DNA of 64,000 bases from Lachnoclostridium edouardi (GTDB lineage Bacteria; Bacillota; Clostridia; Lachnospirales; Lachnospiraceae): the NCBI RefSeq assembly GCF_900240245.1, contig NZ_OESQ01000001.1, positions 1,110,712 through 1,174,711 on the forward strand. Direction: 5' to 3'. The translations under genes were made by a program, and so were the position numbers. Below, piece after piece: positions 44,996 to 54,522 of this stretch. The notes beneath the pieces were generated by a model. It ran no database searches. It saw only the letters and a list, made by a program, of their open reading frames with translations, and was not told the origin of the DNA. How positions within the stretch are numbered: the stretch's first letter is position 1; each line of letters begins with the position of its first letter.

Positions 44996-46548
44996 GTTCT
45001 ATCCTCCAGCCCCTGATCTAAGATTTCATATATTTTTTTCATATCCAGAGACTCCCTTAATAAATCCGCCAGCTTATCATACTGTTTTTCTTTATATGCC
45101 TGCCAGTCCTCATATACCTTTTCTATTTTCGCCTGGCCTGTTTCCTCCGGATCTGCCCTAAAGGACTGCTTTTTCCTTCTTCCTATTTCAGCCACAAACT
45201 CTTCCCCAATGCCTGGAGCGTCAAAAAATCCGTGAAGATAGGTGCCCCACACGGTGCCGTCCTGATTGCACAGTCCTACGGTTCTCTCGTCATGTTCCTC
45301 TTTTTCTATTTTAATAAACTCCTGGCAGTCTCCTAAATTTCTGGTGATTCCCATGTGGATTTCATATCCTTCCACTTTTTTTCCGGAAAGTCCTTCCCAG
45401 CCGGGAACACAGTCCTCCACAAAAGCCTCCGCCTGAATCCTCACCTTTTCTCTGGAAAATACTGTTTTGGCGTCCAACAGTCCTAAGCCGTCTGCAGTTC
45501 CTTTTTCCTCCACCCCGTAAGGGTCGCTAAGGCGTTTTCCCAGCATTTGAAAACCGCCGCAGATTCCAATCACAGGAATTCCCAAATGAGAAAAGGCTGT
45601 AATTACCTTTGCAAATCCGGCCTCCTTCAGCCACGTTAAATCTGACATTGTATTTTTTGTGCCTGGCAGAATAATTACGTCAGGCACCCCCAGGTTTTCC
45701 GCCACCTCTACATATCTGACAGATACTCCGTCCATTCTCTCTAACACTGCAAAATCTGTAAAGTTGGAAATATGAGGAAGGTGAATCACGGCAATATCCA
45801 GCCCGCCGCCTTTTTTCGTTTTGTTCAGCCTTTCAGCCAAGCTGTCCTCCTCCTCAATATCTACGCTGATCATAGGCACCACTCCAACTACAGGAATATT
45901 TACCCTTTCCTCCAGCATATTTAAGCCTGGAGCCAGCAGCTTTTTGTCCCCTCTGAACTTGTTAATCACAATCCCCTTAATCATGGACTGTTCTTCTTCC
46001 TCCAAAAGCTTTACTGTGCCGTAAAGGGAGGCAAAAACTCCGCCTCTGTCAATATCTCCCACTAAAATCACAGGCGCCCCTGCAATTTTAGCCATTCCCA
46101 TATTAACAATATCATGTTCCTTTAAATTTATTTCAGCCGGGCTTCCCGCCCCTTCGATTACAACTATATCATATTCCTCATCCAGCTCCTTTAAGGCCTG
46201 CTCCACCACAGGCTTTAACTGAGGCTTCAGCTTATAGTACTGTAAAGCCGTGTAATTTCCAAGAATTTCTCCGTTTACAATTACCTGGCTTCCCATATCG
46301 CTGTTGGGCTTTAAAAGAATAGGATTCATAGCCACCTTAGGCTTTATGCCTGCAGCCTCCGCCTGAACCACCTGAGCTCTTCCCATTTCCAGCCCGTCCT
46401 CTGTAACGTAAGAATTTAAAGCCATATTCTGAGATTTAAACGGAGCTGTTTTAAAGCCGTCCTGATGAAATATACGGCAAAGTCCTGCAGTAATAAATGA
46501 TTTTCCTGAATTAGACATGGTTCCCTGAACCATAATATATTTTGCCAC
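44992..46548 (-). CDS. cbiP: Cobyric acid synthase
   Basis: Glutamine- and ATP-dependent amidation of adenosylcobyrinate a,c-diamide at four carboxylates. The 518-residue protein has the N-terminal GTMSNSGKSF nucleotide loop, DIDRGGVFASLYG, and a class I glutamine amidotransferase domain from about residue 250 with the nucleophile loop GICGGFQMLG and the catalytic histidine in YLHGFFD. Symbol cbiP follows the anaerobic naming used by its neighbours. It follows the hemC fusion by 37 bases. Confidence 0.96.
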   Translation of the reverse strand: MAKYIMVQGTMSNSGKSFITAGLCRIFHQDGFKTAPFKSQNMALNSYVTEDGLEMGRAQVVQAEAAGIKPKVAMNPILLKPNSDMGSQVIVNGEILGNYTALQYYKLKPQLKPVVEQALKELDEEYDIVVIEGAGSPAEINLKEHDIVNMGMAKIAGAPVILVGDIDRGGVFASLYGTVKLLEEEEQSMIKGIVINKFRGDKKLLAPGLNMLEERVNIPVVGVVPMISVDIEEEDSLAERLNKTKKGGGLDIAVIHLPHISNFTDFAVLERMDGVSVRYVEVAENLGVPDVIILPGTKNTMSDLTWLKEAGFAKVITAFSHLGIPVIGICGGFQMLGKRLSDPYGVEEKGTADGLGLLDAKTVFSREKVRIQAEAFVEDCVPGWEGLSGKKVEGYEIHMGITRNLGDCQEFIKIEKEEHDERTVGLCNQDGTVWGTYLHGFFDAPGIGEEFVAEIGRRKKQSFRADPEETGQAKIEKVYEDWQAYKEKQYDKLADLLRESLDMKKIYEILDQGLEDRT

Positions 46549-46585
46549 TGAAAAAACCTCCCTTTATGTTAATATTTCTTCCTGT

Positions 46586-48994
46586 TTATTGGTTCTCTTT
46601 TGTCCGGCTCCTCTGTTTCTGATCCCACAAAATAGCGTCTGCAATTCCCTCGGCCGTGTAAACAGCAGCTGTCAAGTCCACAAAAAGTCCGGCCTTTTTG
46701 GCCTCCCCGGCAGTTACAGGCCCAATGGAAACCAGTTTTCCTCTTCTCTCCCCCTGGGACATAGAGGCAAAAGCCCTGGCCCCTGACCCGCTTGTAATTA
46801 CAATATAATCCGCCTCTTTTTCCAGACGGTTTAACTCTTCTTTTCTCCTGGTATCCACAACCGTCCTGTAGAGAACAGCCTTGCTGCATACAATACCTGC
46901 GTTTTTTAAAGCCTCAGGCACTATAGAGGAGCTTTCCTCTGCTCCGGCAAACAGCACCTTTTCTCCCGGCTTTACTGTAGGCGCCCACTGAGCCGCCAAA
47001 GCCTGACTGGTATATACGTGGGGAACAAAATCACAGTAAAAACCATATGCCTTTAAGGTTTCCTCCGTTCCCTTTCCAATGGCCGCAATTTTCATATGAA
47101 GCATAGCTCTGATATCTATTTCCAGCTCCTGAAGTATTTGGAAAAAGCAATGCACTCCGTTGCTGCTTGTAAAAACAATCCACTGATACTTGTTTAAGTC
47201 TGAAAGCAAAGATAAGGTTTCCTCTGCAGCCCAGGCTTCGGCCTCTATCAGGCTTACCGTCTCTGTCTCCGCCCCTAAAGGTGTTAAAACCTCCCTCATT
47301 TGCTCCGCCATCTGCCTTGTGCCGGTTACTAAAACCTTTGTGCCAAATAAACTGCCCTGCTCAAACCAGGCCAAAGTATCTCTCAGGGAAACTGCGTTTC
47401 CCACTACTGTAATTGCCGGCGTAGCAATTCCCGCTCTTTTAGCATCTTCAAAAATCTGCCCCAGCTTCCCTGTAACTGTCCGCTGCCTGGGAGTGGTCCC
47501 CTTTTCAATTACAGCTGCAGGAGTATTTTTACTCATCCCTTCTACTATTAAACCTGCTGCAATATGCTCCAGGCTGTGAAGTCCCATTAAGAAAACCAGG
47601 GTTCCTTCTGTTTTTGCCAACAAGGAAAAATCCAGTCCCTCCCCCTTTTTATTTTCCCCTTCATGGCCTGTAATAACATGAAAGGAGGAGGAAACATTTC
47701 TGTCTGTCACCGGAATTCCTGCATAAGCCGGCACACTGTAGGAGGAGGAAATTCCCGGTATAATCTGAAAAGGAATTCTGTTTGCCGACAATTCAGCTGC
47801 CTCCTCCCCGCCTCTTCCAAACACAAAAGGATCTCCGCCCTTTAAGCGGACAACCATTTTTCCCATATTCGCCTGTTCTACTAAAAGGCGGCTGATTTCC
47901 TCCTGCTTCATATAATGACTTCCCATTCTCTTTCCAGCATAAATCAGCTGCGCGTCCATCCTGGCTTCATTAAGAATAGAAGGGGAAATTAAATTATCAT
48001 ATACAATTACGTCAGCCTGCCTTACTGCCTCCAAAGCTTTCACACTGATTAAGCCCTGGTCCCCCGGCCCTGCTCCGGCTAAGACCACGTTTCCCTTTAA
48101 AACCTGATCTGCCAAAGTTTCCCCTAAAATATACGGAAGCTCTTCTATTTCTTCTGATTCTGCGCAGGCCATACAAGACTCTCTGTACACCAGGTTTCTT
48201 TCATCTCCCCCGTACATCACCTTCATCCTAAGACCATTTTCATCACCTGTACAGTAAGCTCCGCTGGGAGCGTTGCAGCCGCCTCCCAAAACAGTTAAAA
48301 AGGTTCTTTCTGCCGCTAAAGCCATAGCCGCCTGAGGAGAATGGAGAATATCCAGCAAAGGCCCCAGCTCCCCTTCCCGTGTTTCCAAAGCCAGGATTCC
48401 CTGCCCTGCTGCCGGCACAAACTCCTCCGGGTCCATAAATTCATAAAAAAAACCGTCAGCCTCCAAAAGACCTAATCTCTTTAAGCCTGCGGCAGCCAAA
48501 ATAATCCCATGGTATTCTCCGTTTTTCAGCTTTTCCAGCCTTGTCTCCACATTGCCTCTTAACAACTTAATCTGCACCCCTGGATTTATTTTTTTAATCT
48601 GCAGCTCCCGCCTGAAGCTGCTGGTGCCGATCACACTGCCTAGGGGCAAGTTTTCTCCTTTGATGCCTGTCACAGTTACAAGCACATCCCTGGGGTCCTC
48701 TCTTGGCAGCACGGCCCCAATACAAAGGCCTTCAGGCAGATCCATAGGCAGATCCTTGGCGCTGTGTACAGCCAAATCAATATTTTTTTTAATCAGCTGC
48801 TCTTCCAGCTCCTTTGTAAATACTCCCTTTCCCCCAAATGCAGTTAAAGACCTTTCAAGAATCTTATCTCCCTGGGTTATTACTGGCACTATTTCTATTT
48901 CTGCTTCCGGAAAATGCTTTACAATCATTTTGCTTACAATCTCCGTCTGTATCATGGCCAGCCTGCTTTTTCTTGTTCCGATTCTGATTTTCAT
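46586..48994 (-). CDS. HemC-CobA-HemD trifunctional fusion
   Basis: 802 residues containing three consecutive enzymes. Residues 1-295 are hydroxymethylbilane synthase: DLAVHSAKDLP, and the dipyrromethane cofactor cysteine in GGGCNAPSG (Cys240). Residues 301-545 are uroporphyrinogen-III C-methyltransferase: VVLAGAGPGDQGLISVKA, YDNLIS and VVRLKGGDPFVFGRGGEE (381-398). Residues 550-795 are uroporphyrinogen-III synthase: KVLVTGTRQ, VFTSSNGV and ITSGSGARAF. One chain would thus take porphobilinogen to precorrin-2. Each domain has normal length and no missing signature residue is apparent. HemB and HemA are not in the window. Confidence 0.94.
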   Translation of the reverse strand: MKIRIGTRKSRLAMIQTEIVSKMIVKHFPEAEIEIVPVITQGDKILERSLTAFGGKGVFTKELEEQLIKKNIDLAVHSAKDLPMDLPEGLCIGAVLPREDPRDVLVTVTGIKGENLPLGSVIGTSSFRRELQIKKINPGVQIKLLRGNVETRLEKLKNGEYHGIILAAAGLKRLGLLEADGFFYEFMDPEEFVPAAGQGILALETREGELGPLLDILHSPQAAMALAAERTFLTVLGGGCNAPSGAYCTGDENGLRMKVMYGGDERNLVYRESCMACAESEEIEELPYILGETLADQVLKGNVVLAGAGPGDQGLISVKALEAVRQADVIVYDNLISPSILNEARMDAQLIYAGKRMGSHYMKQEEISRLLVEQANMGKMVVRLKGGDPFVFGRGGEEAAELSANRIPFQIIPGISSSYSVPAYAGIPVTDRNVSSSFHVITGHEGENKKGEGLDFSLLAKTEGTLVFLMGLHSLEHIAAGLIVEGMSKNTPAAVIEKGTTPRQRTVTGKLGQIFEDAKRAGIATPAITVVGNAVSLRDTLAWFEQGSLFGTKVLVTGTRQMAEQMREVLTPLGAETETVSLIEAEAWAAEETLSLLSDLNKYQWIVFTSSNGVHCFFQILQELEIDIRAMLHMKIAAIGKGTEETLKAYGFYCDFVPHVYTSQALAAQWAPTVKPGEKVLFAGAEESSSIVPEALKNAGIVCSKAVLYRTVVDTRRKEELNRLEKEADYIVITSGSGARAFASMSQGERRGKLVSIGPVTAGEAKKAGLFVDLTAAVYTAEGIADAILWDQKQRSRTKENQ

Positions 48995-49036
48995 TTCTGG
49001 TATATTCCAATCCTTTTATCGTTTTTCAATCTGTGT

Positions 49037-49795
49037 CTATTCTGAAATTCCATTTCTGAATTCATGGGTAAAATATTTATCATACAGCTTAGAAAGCTGA
49101 TACTGGTCTCCTAAAAAATCCCCTACTGCAATTAAAGCTGTTTTTTTGATTCCCGCCTCTTCTGCTTTCTGTCCAATATTTTCTAAAGTCCCTGTCACAA
49201 TTTTTTCGTCTTCCCAGGAAGCCTTATAAACTACGGCGGCAGGCGTGTCTTTTCTATATCCCCCGGCAATTAACCGTTTGGCCGCCTTTTCTGTCTGCCC
49301 TGCGCTGAGAAAAATCAGCATAGTCGCATTGTGTTTAGCCAAAACCTCCAGCTGTTCCTTTTCAGGCACCGAGGTGCGCCCCTCCATTCTGGTTAAAATC
49401 ACTGTCTGGCTGACTCCCGGAAGAGTATATTCTTTTTTTAAGGAAGCCGCCGCCGCTAAAAAGGAACTGACTCCCGGCGTTATATCATAGGAAATTCCCA
49501 ACCGTTCCAGCCAGTCCATCTGCTCCCTGTGGGCTCCGTACACAGACGGATCTCCTGTGTGCAGGCGCACTGTCATCTTCCCATTACTTTCCGCCCTTTC
49601 CATAACCGCAACTACTTCTTCCAGGGTCATGGAGGCGCTGTTAAAAATCTCCGCTTCCTTTTTTGTATATTCTAAAAGCTTTGGATTTACTAAAGAGCCT
49701 GCATAAATCACTACGTCCGCCTTCTGCAGCAAATGCATTCCCTTTACAGTAATCAACTCTTTATCTCCCGGTCCTGCTCCTACAAAATGTACCAT
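49037..49795 (-). CDS. cbiF: Cobalt-precorrin-4 C11-methyltransferase
   Basis: SAM-dependent methyltransferase of the anaerobic corrin ring pathway. The 252-residue protein begins MVHFVGAGPGDKELITVKG and carries VVIYAGSLV, RLHTGDPSVYGA and GVSSFLAAAA, the CbiF/CobM pattern that separates it from CbiH and CbiL. It lies between sirC and the hemC fusion in one operon, 42 bases before the fusion. Confidence 0.94.
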   Translation of the reverse strand: MVHFVGAGPGDKELITVKGMHLLQKADVVIYAGSLVNPKLLEYTKKEAEIFNSASMTLEEVVAVMERAESNGKMTVRLHTGDPSVYGAHREQMDWLERLGISYDITPGVSSFLAAAASLKKEYTLPGVSQTVILTRMEGRTSVPEKEQLEVLAKHNATMLIFLSAGQTEKAAKRLIAGGYRKDTPAAVVYKASWEDEKIVTGTLENIGQKAEEAGIKKTALIAVGDFLGDQYQLSKLYDKYFTHEFRNGISE

Positions 49796-49820
49796 TTTTT
49801 CACCTTTCCTCCCCCTATTT

Positions 49821-50318
49821 TTATAAATCCTGCTCTTCTGTTATTTTTCCAAACAAACTTCTCACAGCCTCCCCGGCTTTTGCAGCCAGCTTGTGGTTCT
49901 TTCCAGAAGCTATGATTCCGGCAATTAAATCATTCTTTTTTGCTATTGCCGGAAAATAAAAATCGCAGTTTTCCTTTTTTCCCGCGTCGTTTACTAAAAT
50001 TCCTTTTTCTCTGCAGATCTTCACTGCTCTTTCATTTACTGAAATATCGTCTGCAGCTGCAATAACAAAATCTATATTTTCCACATCTTTATCTAAAAAT
50101 TCCCTTTTTATCCACAGAAGCTTCCCCTGGTTTTCCAGGTTCTCCACTTCCTTTAACACTTTAGGGCTGACAACTGTGATTTTTGTCCCATTTTCCTCCT
50201 GCAGAACAGAAAAAAGGGCTGACAATCTTCTTGCCGTCACCTTTCCTCCCCCTATAAATAAAAATCTTTTTTCCTCCATGGATAGAAACAAAGGGAAATA
50301 ACTGTGATTTTCTCTCAT
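49821..50318 (-). CDS. Precorrin-2 dehydrogenase (SirC/Met8 N-domain type)
   Basis: Oxidises precorrin-2 to sirohydrochlorin with NAD. The 165-residue protein has the SirC opening YFPLFLSMEEKRFLFIGGGKVTARRL, in which FIGGGKVTARR is the dinucleotide loop, and INDAGKKENCDFYFPA, where the catalytic aspartate lies in the VNDAG turn. It lacks the chelatase C-terminal part of Met8 and the methyltransferase of CysG; CobA is supplied by the neighbouring fusion. It lies 14 bases after cbiH. Confidence 0.9.
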   Translation of the reverse strand: MRENHSYFPLFLSMEEKRFLFIGGGKVTARRLSALFSVLQEENGTKITVVSPKVLKEVENLENQGKLLWIKREFLDKDVENIDFVIAAADDISVNERAVKICREKGILVNDAGKKENCDFYFPAIAKKNDLIAGIIASGKNHKLAAKAGEAVRSLFGKITEEQDL

Positions 50319-50332
50319 TTAGCCACCTGCAA

Positions 50333-51061
50333 TTAAATTTCATATCCTCTGGGAGTTACCATTTTTCCGTTTATTTCCTTGGTCTGAGAATTGCCGATAA
50401 AAACTGTAGTAAACATATCTGTTTCCTGTTCTCTTAACTGTCCCAAGGTCATAATAAGGGCCTTCTCCCCTTCCCGACCAATATGAGACACCACGCCGCA
50501 GACTGTAGTTTCCCGCTGATATTTAAGAATCAGGTCACATGCTTTCTGTAAATAATCCTTTCTCTTTTTGCTGGAGGGATTATAAATACAAATAACAAAA
50601 TCTGCAGCCGCAGCCGCCAGCAAACGCTTTTCTATTTTTTCCCAGGGCGTCAAAAGATCACTTAAACTGATTACTGCAAAATCGTGAATCAAGGGAGCGC
50701 CTAACACCGCCGCCCCTGCTGTGGCCGCAGTAACCCCCGGCACAATCTCCACAGGAATGTGAGGATAATCTTTTCCTATTTCTAACATTAAGCCGGCCAT
50801 TCCGTAAACTCCCGGATCGCCGCTGCACACCATAGATACAATCTGATCCTTGTCCGCCTCTAAAAACGCCGTCTGACAGCGCTTTGCCTCCTGCTTCATA
50901 GGTGTAGATATCATTCGCTTTTTAGGGAATCTTTCCTTTAAAAGGTCAACATAGACTGTATATCCGGCAATTACCTGACTTTCCTCTAATGCTTTTTGGG
51001 CCTGAAATGTTATTTTTCCTTCTTCTCCAGGTCCAATGCCTACAACATAAATTTTTTTCAT
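50333..51061 (-). CDS. cbiH: Cobalt-precorrin-3 C17-methyltransferase
   Basis: Performs ring contraction and C-17 methylation in the anaerobic pathway. The 242-residue protein begins KKIYVVGIGPGEEGKITFQA and has VIAGYTVYVDLL, VCSGDPGVYGMAGL, GVTAATAGAAVLGAPL and the CbiH/CobJ mark FVICIYNPSSKKR. It is the first gene of the operon, about 40 bases after a strong promoter. Length is that of a single-domain CbiH, not a CbiG-CbiH fusion. Confidence 0.95.
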   Translation of the reverse strand: MKKIYVVGIGPGEEGKITFQAQKALEESQVIAGYTVYVDLLKERFPKKRMISTPMKQEAKRCQTAFLEADKDQIVSMVCSGDPGVYGMAGLMLEIGKDYPHIPVEIVPGVTAATAGAAVLGAPLIHDFAVISLSDLLTPWEKIEKRLLAAAAADFVICIYNPSSKKRKDYLQKACDLILKYQRETTVCGVVSHIGREGEKALIMTLGQLREQETDMFTTVFIGNSQTKEINGKMVTPRGYEI

Positions 51062-51109
51062 CTGTTCTCTCCTTATATTATGACTTCTTCCCTTTTTCGC
51101 GTAGTAAAT

Positions 51110-51138
51110 ATTATATCTATTTTAAACATGTATGGCAA
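51110..51138 (-). promoter_or_regulatory. Sigma-A promoter of the cbiH operon
   Basis: On the minus strand TTGCCA (51138-51133), exactly 17 bases, consensus TATAAT (51115-51110). The predicted leader is only about 42 bases, too short for a cobalamin riboswitch. Confidence 0.7.
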
Positions 51139-51300
51139 GATCCAATAACCAGAAGACAGGCCTATTATAAGTAAAACTGAATCCACCCACCACTTTTTTT
51201 AAGTGGCGTCCTTTGTCAAAAAGTTTTATACTTAATGGTAAAGCGTTAATAGACAAAAATTCTAAAGCTATATTATACGATTAAGAAAGGAGCTGCTTCC

Positions 51301-52209
51301 ATGGAAAGCTTCCTGAAAATGCTGAACACTCAGCTGGTTTTATTTATTTATCTTTGTATAGGTTATTACTGTTCTAAAAAATCAATTATGGATGATCACA
51401 CAAAGCAAAAACTGACAGATCTGATTTTAAAAATAACTCTTCCCTGTATGATTTTTAATTCCTTTAATAAGCCCCTGACCCCTGATGTACTGAAAGAGAC
51501 TGCCGTAGTATTTTTTGTGGCAATGGTAATTGCTGTGGTGTCCTTTTTATCAGGAAAAGTTCTGTACAATCATTTCTCCCACGAAAAAAAGAGCATTCTC
51601 CAGTACTCCACTCTTGTAAATAACTCTGGTTTCCTGGGAATGCCCATGGTGTCCTCCGTATATGGGACAGAAGGCCTTTTTTACGCCTCTATTTTTATTA
51701 TACCTAACCGTATTTTTATGTGGACTGCAGGACTTAGCCTTTTTACTCAGTCTGACTTCCGCTCAAAATGTAAAAATATATTTTTAAATCCCTGCATTAT
51801 TGTAGTAATCCTGGGAATTCTCCGTCAAATTTTCCTTATTCCCATACCGGAATTTCTGGACACAGCTATAGGAGAAATAGGAAATGTTACTACTCCTCTT
51901 TCTATGTTTGTAATTGGGGCCATGATGGTAGGCGTATCTATTCCTTCATTATTAGAGGGCAGTATTTTTTATTTGTCCTTTATCCGCCTCATTGCTCTGC
52001 CTTTAACTGCCCTTGCGCTTATGCGGCTGTGCCATATGCAGGAGCTTTTAACAGGTATTTCTCTCATTCTTACAGGAATGCCTGCAGGCACCACCAGCGT
52101 GCTGTTATCTATGAAGTACGGGGTGGACGCAGATTTTGCTTCCCGCTGCGTTGTCACTACCACCCTGCTTTCCATGATTACTGTGCCAATTTTGCTGCTG
52201 TTTATTTAA
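51301..52209 (+). CDS. AEC-family (auxin efflux carrier-like) transporter
   Basis: 302 residues with about ten hydrophobic helices in two inverted halves. Family features include NNSGFLGMPMVSSVYG in the first half and LTGMPAGTTSVLLSMKYG near the end. Bacterial members move organic acids such as malate or malonate; the substrate here is unknown, though a sugar-diacid region follows. AAAGGAG precedes the ATG. Its TAA stop overlaps the convergent dehydrogenase stop, so the two mRNAs share their ends. Confidence 0.9.
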   Translation: MESFLKMLNTQLVLFIYLCIGYYCSKKSIMDDHTKQKLTDLILKITLPCMIFNSFNKPLTPDVLKETAVVFFVAMVIAVVSFLSGKVLYNHFSHEKKSILQYSTLVNNSGFLGMPMVSSVYGTEGLFYASIFIIPNRIFMWTAGLSLFTQSDFRSKCKNIFLNPCIIVVILGILRQIFLIPIPEFLDTAIGEIGNVTTPLSMFVIGAMMVGVSIPSLLEGSIFYLSFIRLIALPLTALALMRLCHMQELLTGISLILTGMPAGTTSVLLSMKYGVDADFASRCVVTTTLLSMITVPILLLFI

Positions 52210-53153
52210 ATGAAATTTACAGGCCATGTAATTTCCTTTTGGGACAGCGCCTGATCTATTCCCATAGCCGCGTGGACAGCCATTCTGTCAAAGCTTTCTT
52301 TAGAATGGGCGGCGCAATGAGGGCTAAATATTACATTAGAAAGCCTTAAAAGAGGATGATCTAATTTAGGCGGCTCCTGTTCCAGCACGTCTAAGGCGGC
52401 CCCTCCTATTTGTCCGGAAACTAATGCCTCGTACAAAGCCTTTTCATCTACAATTCCTCCTCTGGCACAGTTAACCAAAATGCTGCCTGGTTTCATAAGC
52501 GATAAATAGTAGCTGTTTACAAGACCTTTTGTTTCTTTTGTCAAAGGACAGTGAATGGAAATAACATGGCAGGAGGAAAATAATTTTTCCAGAGAATTCT
52601 CCATTTCTATGTACTTTGGAGCTAAATCCTGAGAAATCTGATTATCATAGGCCTTAATCTTCATTCCAAAGCTGACTACGGCCTTTTGGGCAGTTAATTT
52701 TCCAATTCTTCCAAGCCCAATCAGCCCTAAAGTTTTTCCCTCTAATTCTGTTAATTTCACCTGGTTCCTGGAGGCCCAATTTCCTGTTCTTACATTTTTA
52801 TCCATTTCCGGAATGTGCCGGGCTGACGCCGCCATTAAAGCTACTGCGTGCTCTGCCACTGAGGAAGCGTTGGACATAGGACCGTTTGTCACCTGAATAC
52901 CTAATTGATTGGCGGCTTTCATATCTATATTGTCCACCCCCACTCCATGTTTGCTGATTACCTTTAATTCTTTTCCTGCTTTCATTATTTTTTCTGTAAT
53001 AGGAGCAGTCCTCACTAAAATCCCCTGGCAGTCTGCAACTTCCCTGGCCATGATCTCTTCCTTTAAGGAGGAGCCCAGTTTTATTTCATATCCCCTTTTC
53101 ACCAGATAATCCTTTCCCGCCTGGGCAATATCCTCAGGTATATAAATTTTCAT
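52206..53153 (-). CDS. D-isomer-specific 2-hydroxyacid dehydrogenase
   Basis: 315 residues, a SerA-like NAD oxidoreductase. The dinucleotide loop is GLIGLGRIGKLTA. The catalytic arginine, glutamate and histidine lie in NCARGGIVDE, LEQEPP and SPHCAAHS. There is no C-terminal ACT domain, so it is not a regulated phosphoglycerate dehydrogenase. It follows the broken transporter and the aldolase. In a glucarate pathway it could reduce tartronate semialdehyde or hydroxypyruvate to glycerate (inference). Confidence 0.9.
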   Translation of the reverse strand: MKIYIPEDIAQAGKDYLVKRGYEIKLGSSLKEEIMAREVADCQGILVRTAPITEKIMKAGKELKVISKHGVGVDNIDMKAANQLGIQVTNGPMSNASSVAEHAVALMAASARHIPEMDKNVRTGNWASRNQVKLTELEGKTLGLIGLGRIGKLTAQKAVVSFGMKIKAYDNQISQDLAPKYIEMENSLEKLFSSCHVISIHCPLTKETKGLVNSYYLSLMKPGSILVNCARGGIVDEKALYEALVSGQIGGAALDVLEQEPPKLDHPLLRLSNVIFSPHCAAHSKESFDRMAVHAAMGIDQALSQKEITWPVNFI

Positions 53154-53196
53154 TATCTTCCCTTCTTTCTCCGTTTTGCGATTTCTTCTATTTTAA

Positions 53197-54476
53197 TTAA
53201 AATCCATAAATCACAGGAACCAGCACAATTAAGGCCGCCAGCTGCAGCAAGGTTACTGGCAAACCGATTTTTACATAATCCATGTAACGGTATCCTCCCA
53301 CAAGGGTCTGAGTGACGCAGGGGGACCCAATAGGCGTTGCCGTGGCCAGCTGGCAGGCTAATATAAGCCCTATTACAAATGTTTCCGGCCGGACTCCCAA
53401 GGATAGGGCAAGACTTAATCCAATAGGAATAATCATGGATGCAACGGCTACATTTGACATAAAATTAGTCAGAAGCGCCGTAACAATAAACAAGGCCGCC
53501 ATAACTACAAAAGCCGAGGCCTCCGGCCCTCCAAACAAATCTAATATTTTTTCTGCAATAAGGGCTCCTGCCCCGGAGCTGTCCAGACCTTTGGCAAACC
53601 CCTGGGAGGCGGCCAAAATTACAATGGTGTTCCAATCAATACTTTCAAAGGCCTTTTTAAAGCTGATGCAGCCTGTTGTAATTAATATGGAAGCTCCTAA
53701 CAAAGCCACTACCGCCAAATCCCATATACCTACAATAAATCCTGCAATGCAGCCTATCAGCACAACCCCTGTAATCCTTTGCTTCCCCTTACTGTACTGT
53801 TTTTCCTTAATATCTGTTTCCCCTTCCATCCCCGGTATCACATCCTGAAATGTCAGCACCCTTTTTTCCAGAGCATAGCCTGCAGTGGCAAAGTAAATAA
53901 TCATAATTATGCAAAGAGGAATTCCTGCCAAAGCCAGGTCAAAAAATTTCATAGGCACAAGCCCGTCTGTCTCCATAAGGATTCCCTGGGCCACCATTTG
54001 AGGCGTAGAGCCTGCCAAAGTGCAGAAGCCTCCGGCGCTGGCCCCATTCCCACTGCCATAAGCACATATTTATTTTCCACTTTTCCCTGAGACTTTACTA
54101 CAATAGAGGCCAGCAGCGGAATAAACATAGCCACCACTGCAGAGTTGCTGAGAAAAACAGATAAAATAATAGACAGCGTCACCAATATAAAAATCAGCGT
54201 TCTCTGGTTTTTTCCTAAGCCCATTTTTCTAAGACTTTTCCCTACAGCCTGGGCCAAACCATTTTCAAAGGCCGCATTTCCCACAACCATCATGGACGCG
54301 ACCATGACGGCTGCCAGGGAGCCAAAATTGGCGTATACGTCCCCCGGCTTTATGATGCCGAAAATTCCCATTGCCAAAGCAGCTAAAATTGCAGTCATAG
54401 CCAGAGGAATTTTTTCCAATGCAAAGGATATTACTGCAGCCGTGATAATTAAAATTGCTATTGTGCTTTGTTCCAT
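53197..54476 (-). pseudogene. DASS/SLC13-family anion transporter, frameshifted
   Basis: Two reading frames together make one transporter of about 425 residues. The first (54476 to 53949) carries the N-terminal half with NSAVVAMFIPLLASIV, then loses the frame after AVGMG. The second (54018 to 53197) resumes with TLAGSTPQMVAQGILM and ends with VASMIIPIGLSLALS and TPIGSPCVTQTLV. Restoring one G in the C4 run at 54042-54045 (G4 on the coding strand) joins them into MAVGMGASAGGFC. It may be a true frameshift mutation or a homopolymer error. Intact, it would import dicarboxylates or sugar diacids. GGGGAG precedes the ATG at 54476. Confidence 0.85.
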
Positions 54477-54522
54477 ATTGTAATCTCCCCTTTATACAAA
54501 TTTTCATTTCCGCCTTTTTCTT

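Noticed and set aside
51185..51220. Short CCACTT/AAGTGG hairpin in the cbiH-AEC gap
   Set aside because: It lies upstream of the cbiH promoter and far from both starts, is only six base pairs, and gives no clear terminator or aptamer.
51062..51300. Cobalamin riboswitch upstream of cbiH
   Set aside because: I looked for the B12-box pattern and extended aptamer and found none; the sigma-A promoter leaves about 42 bases of leader.
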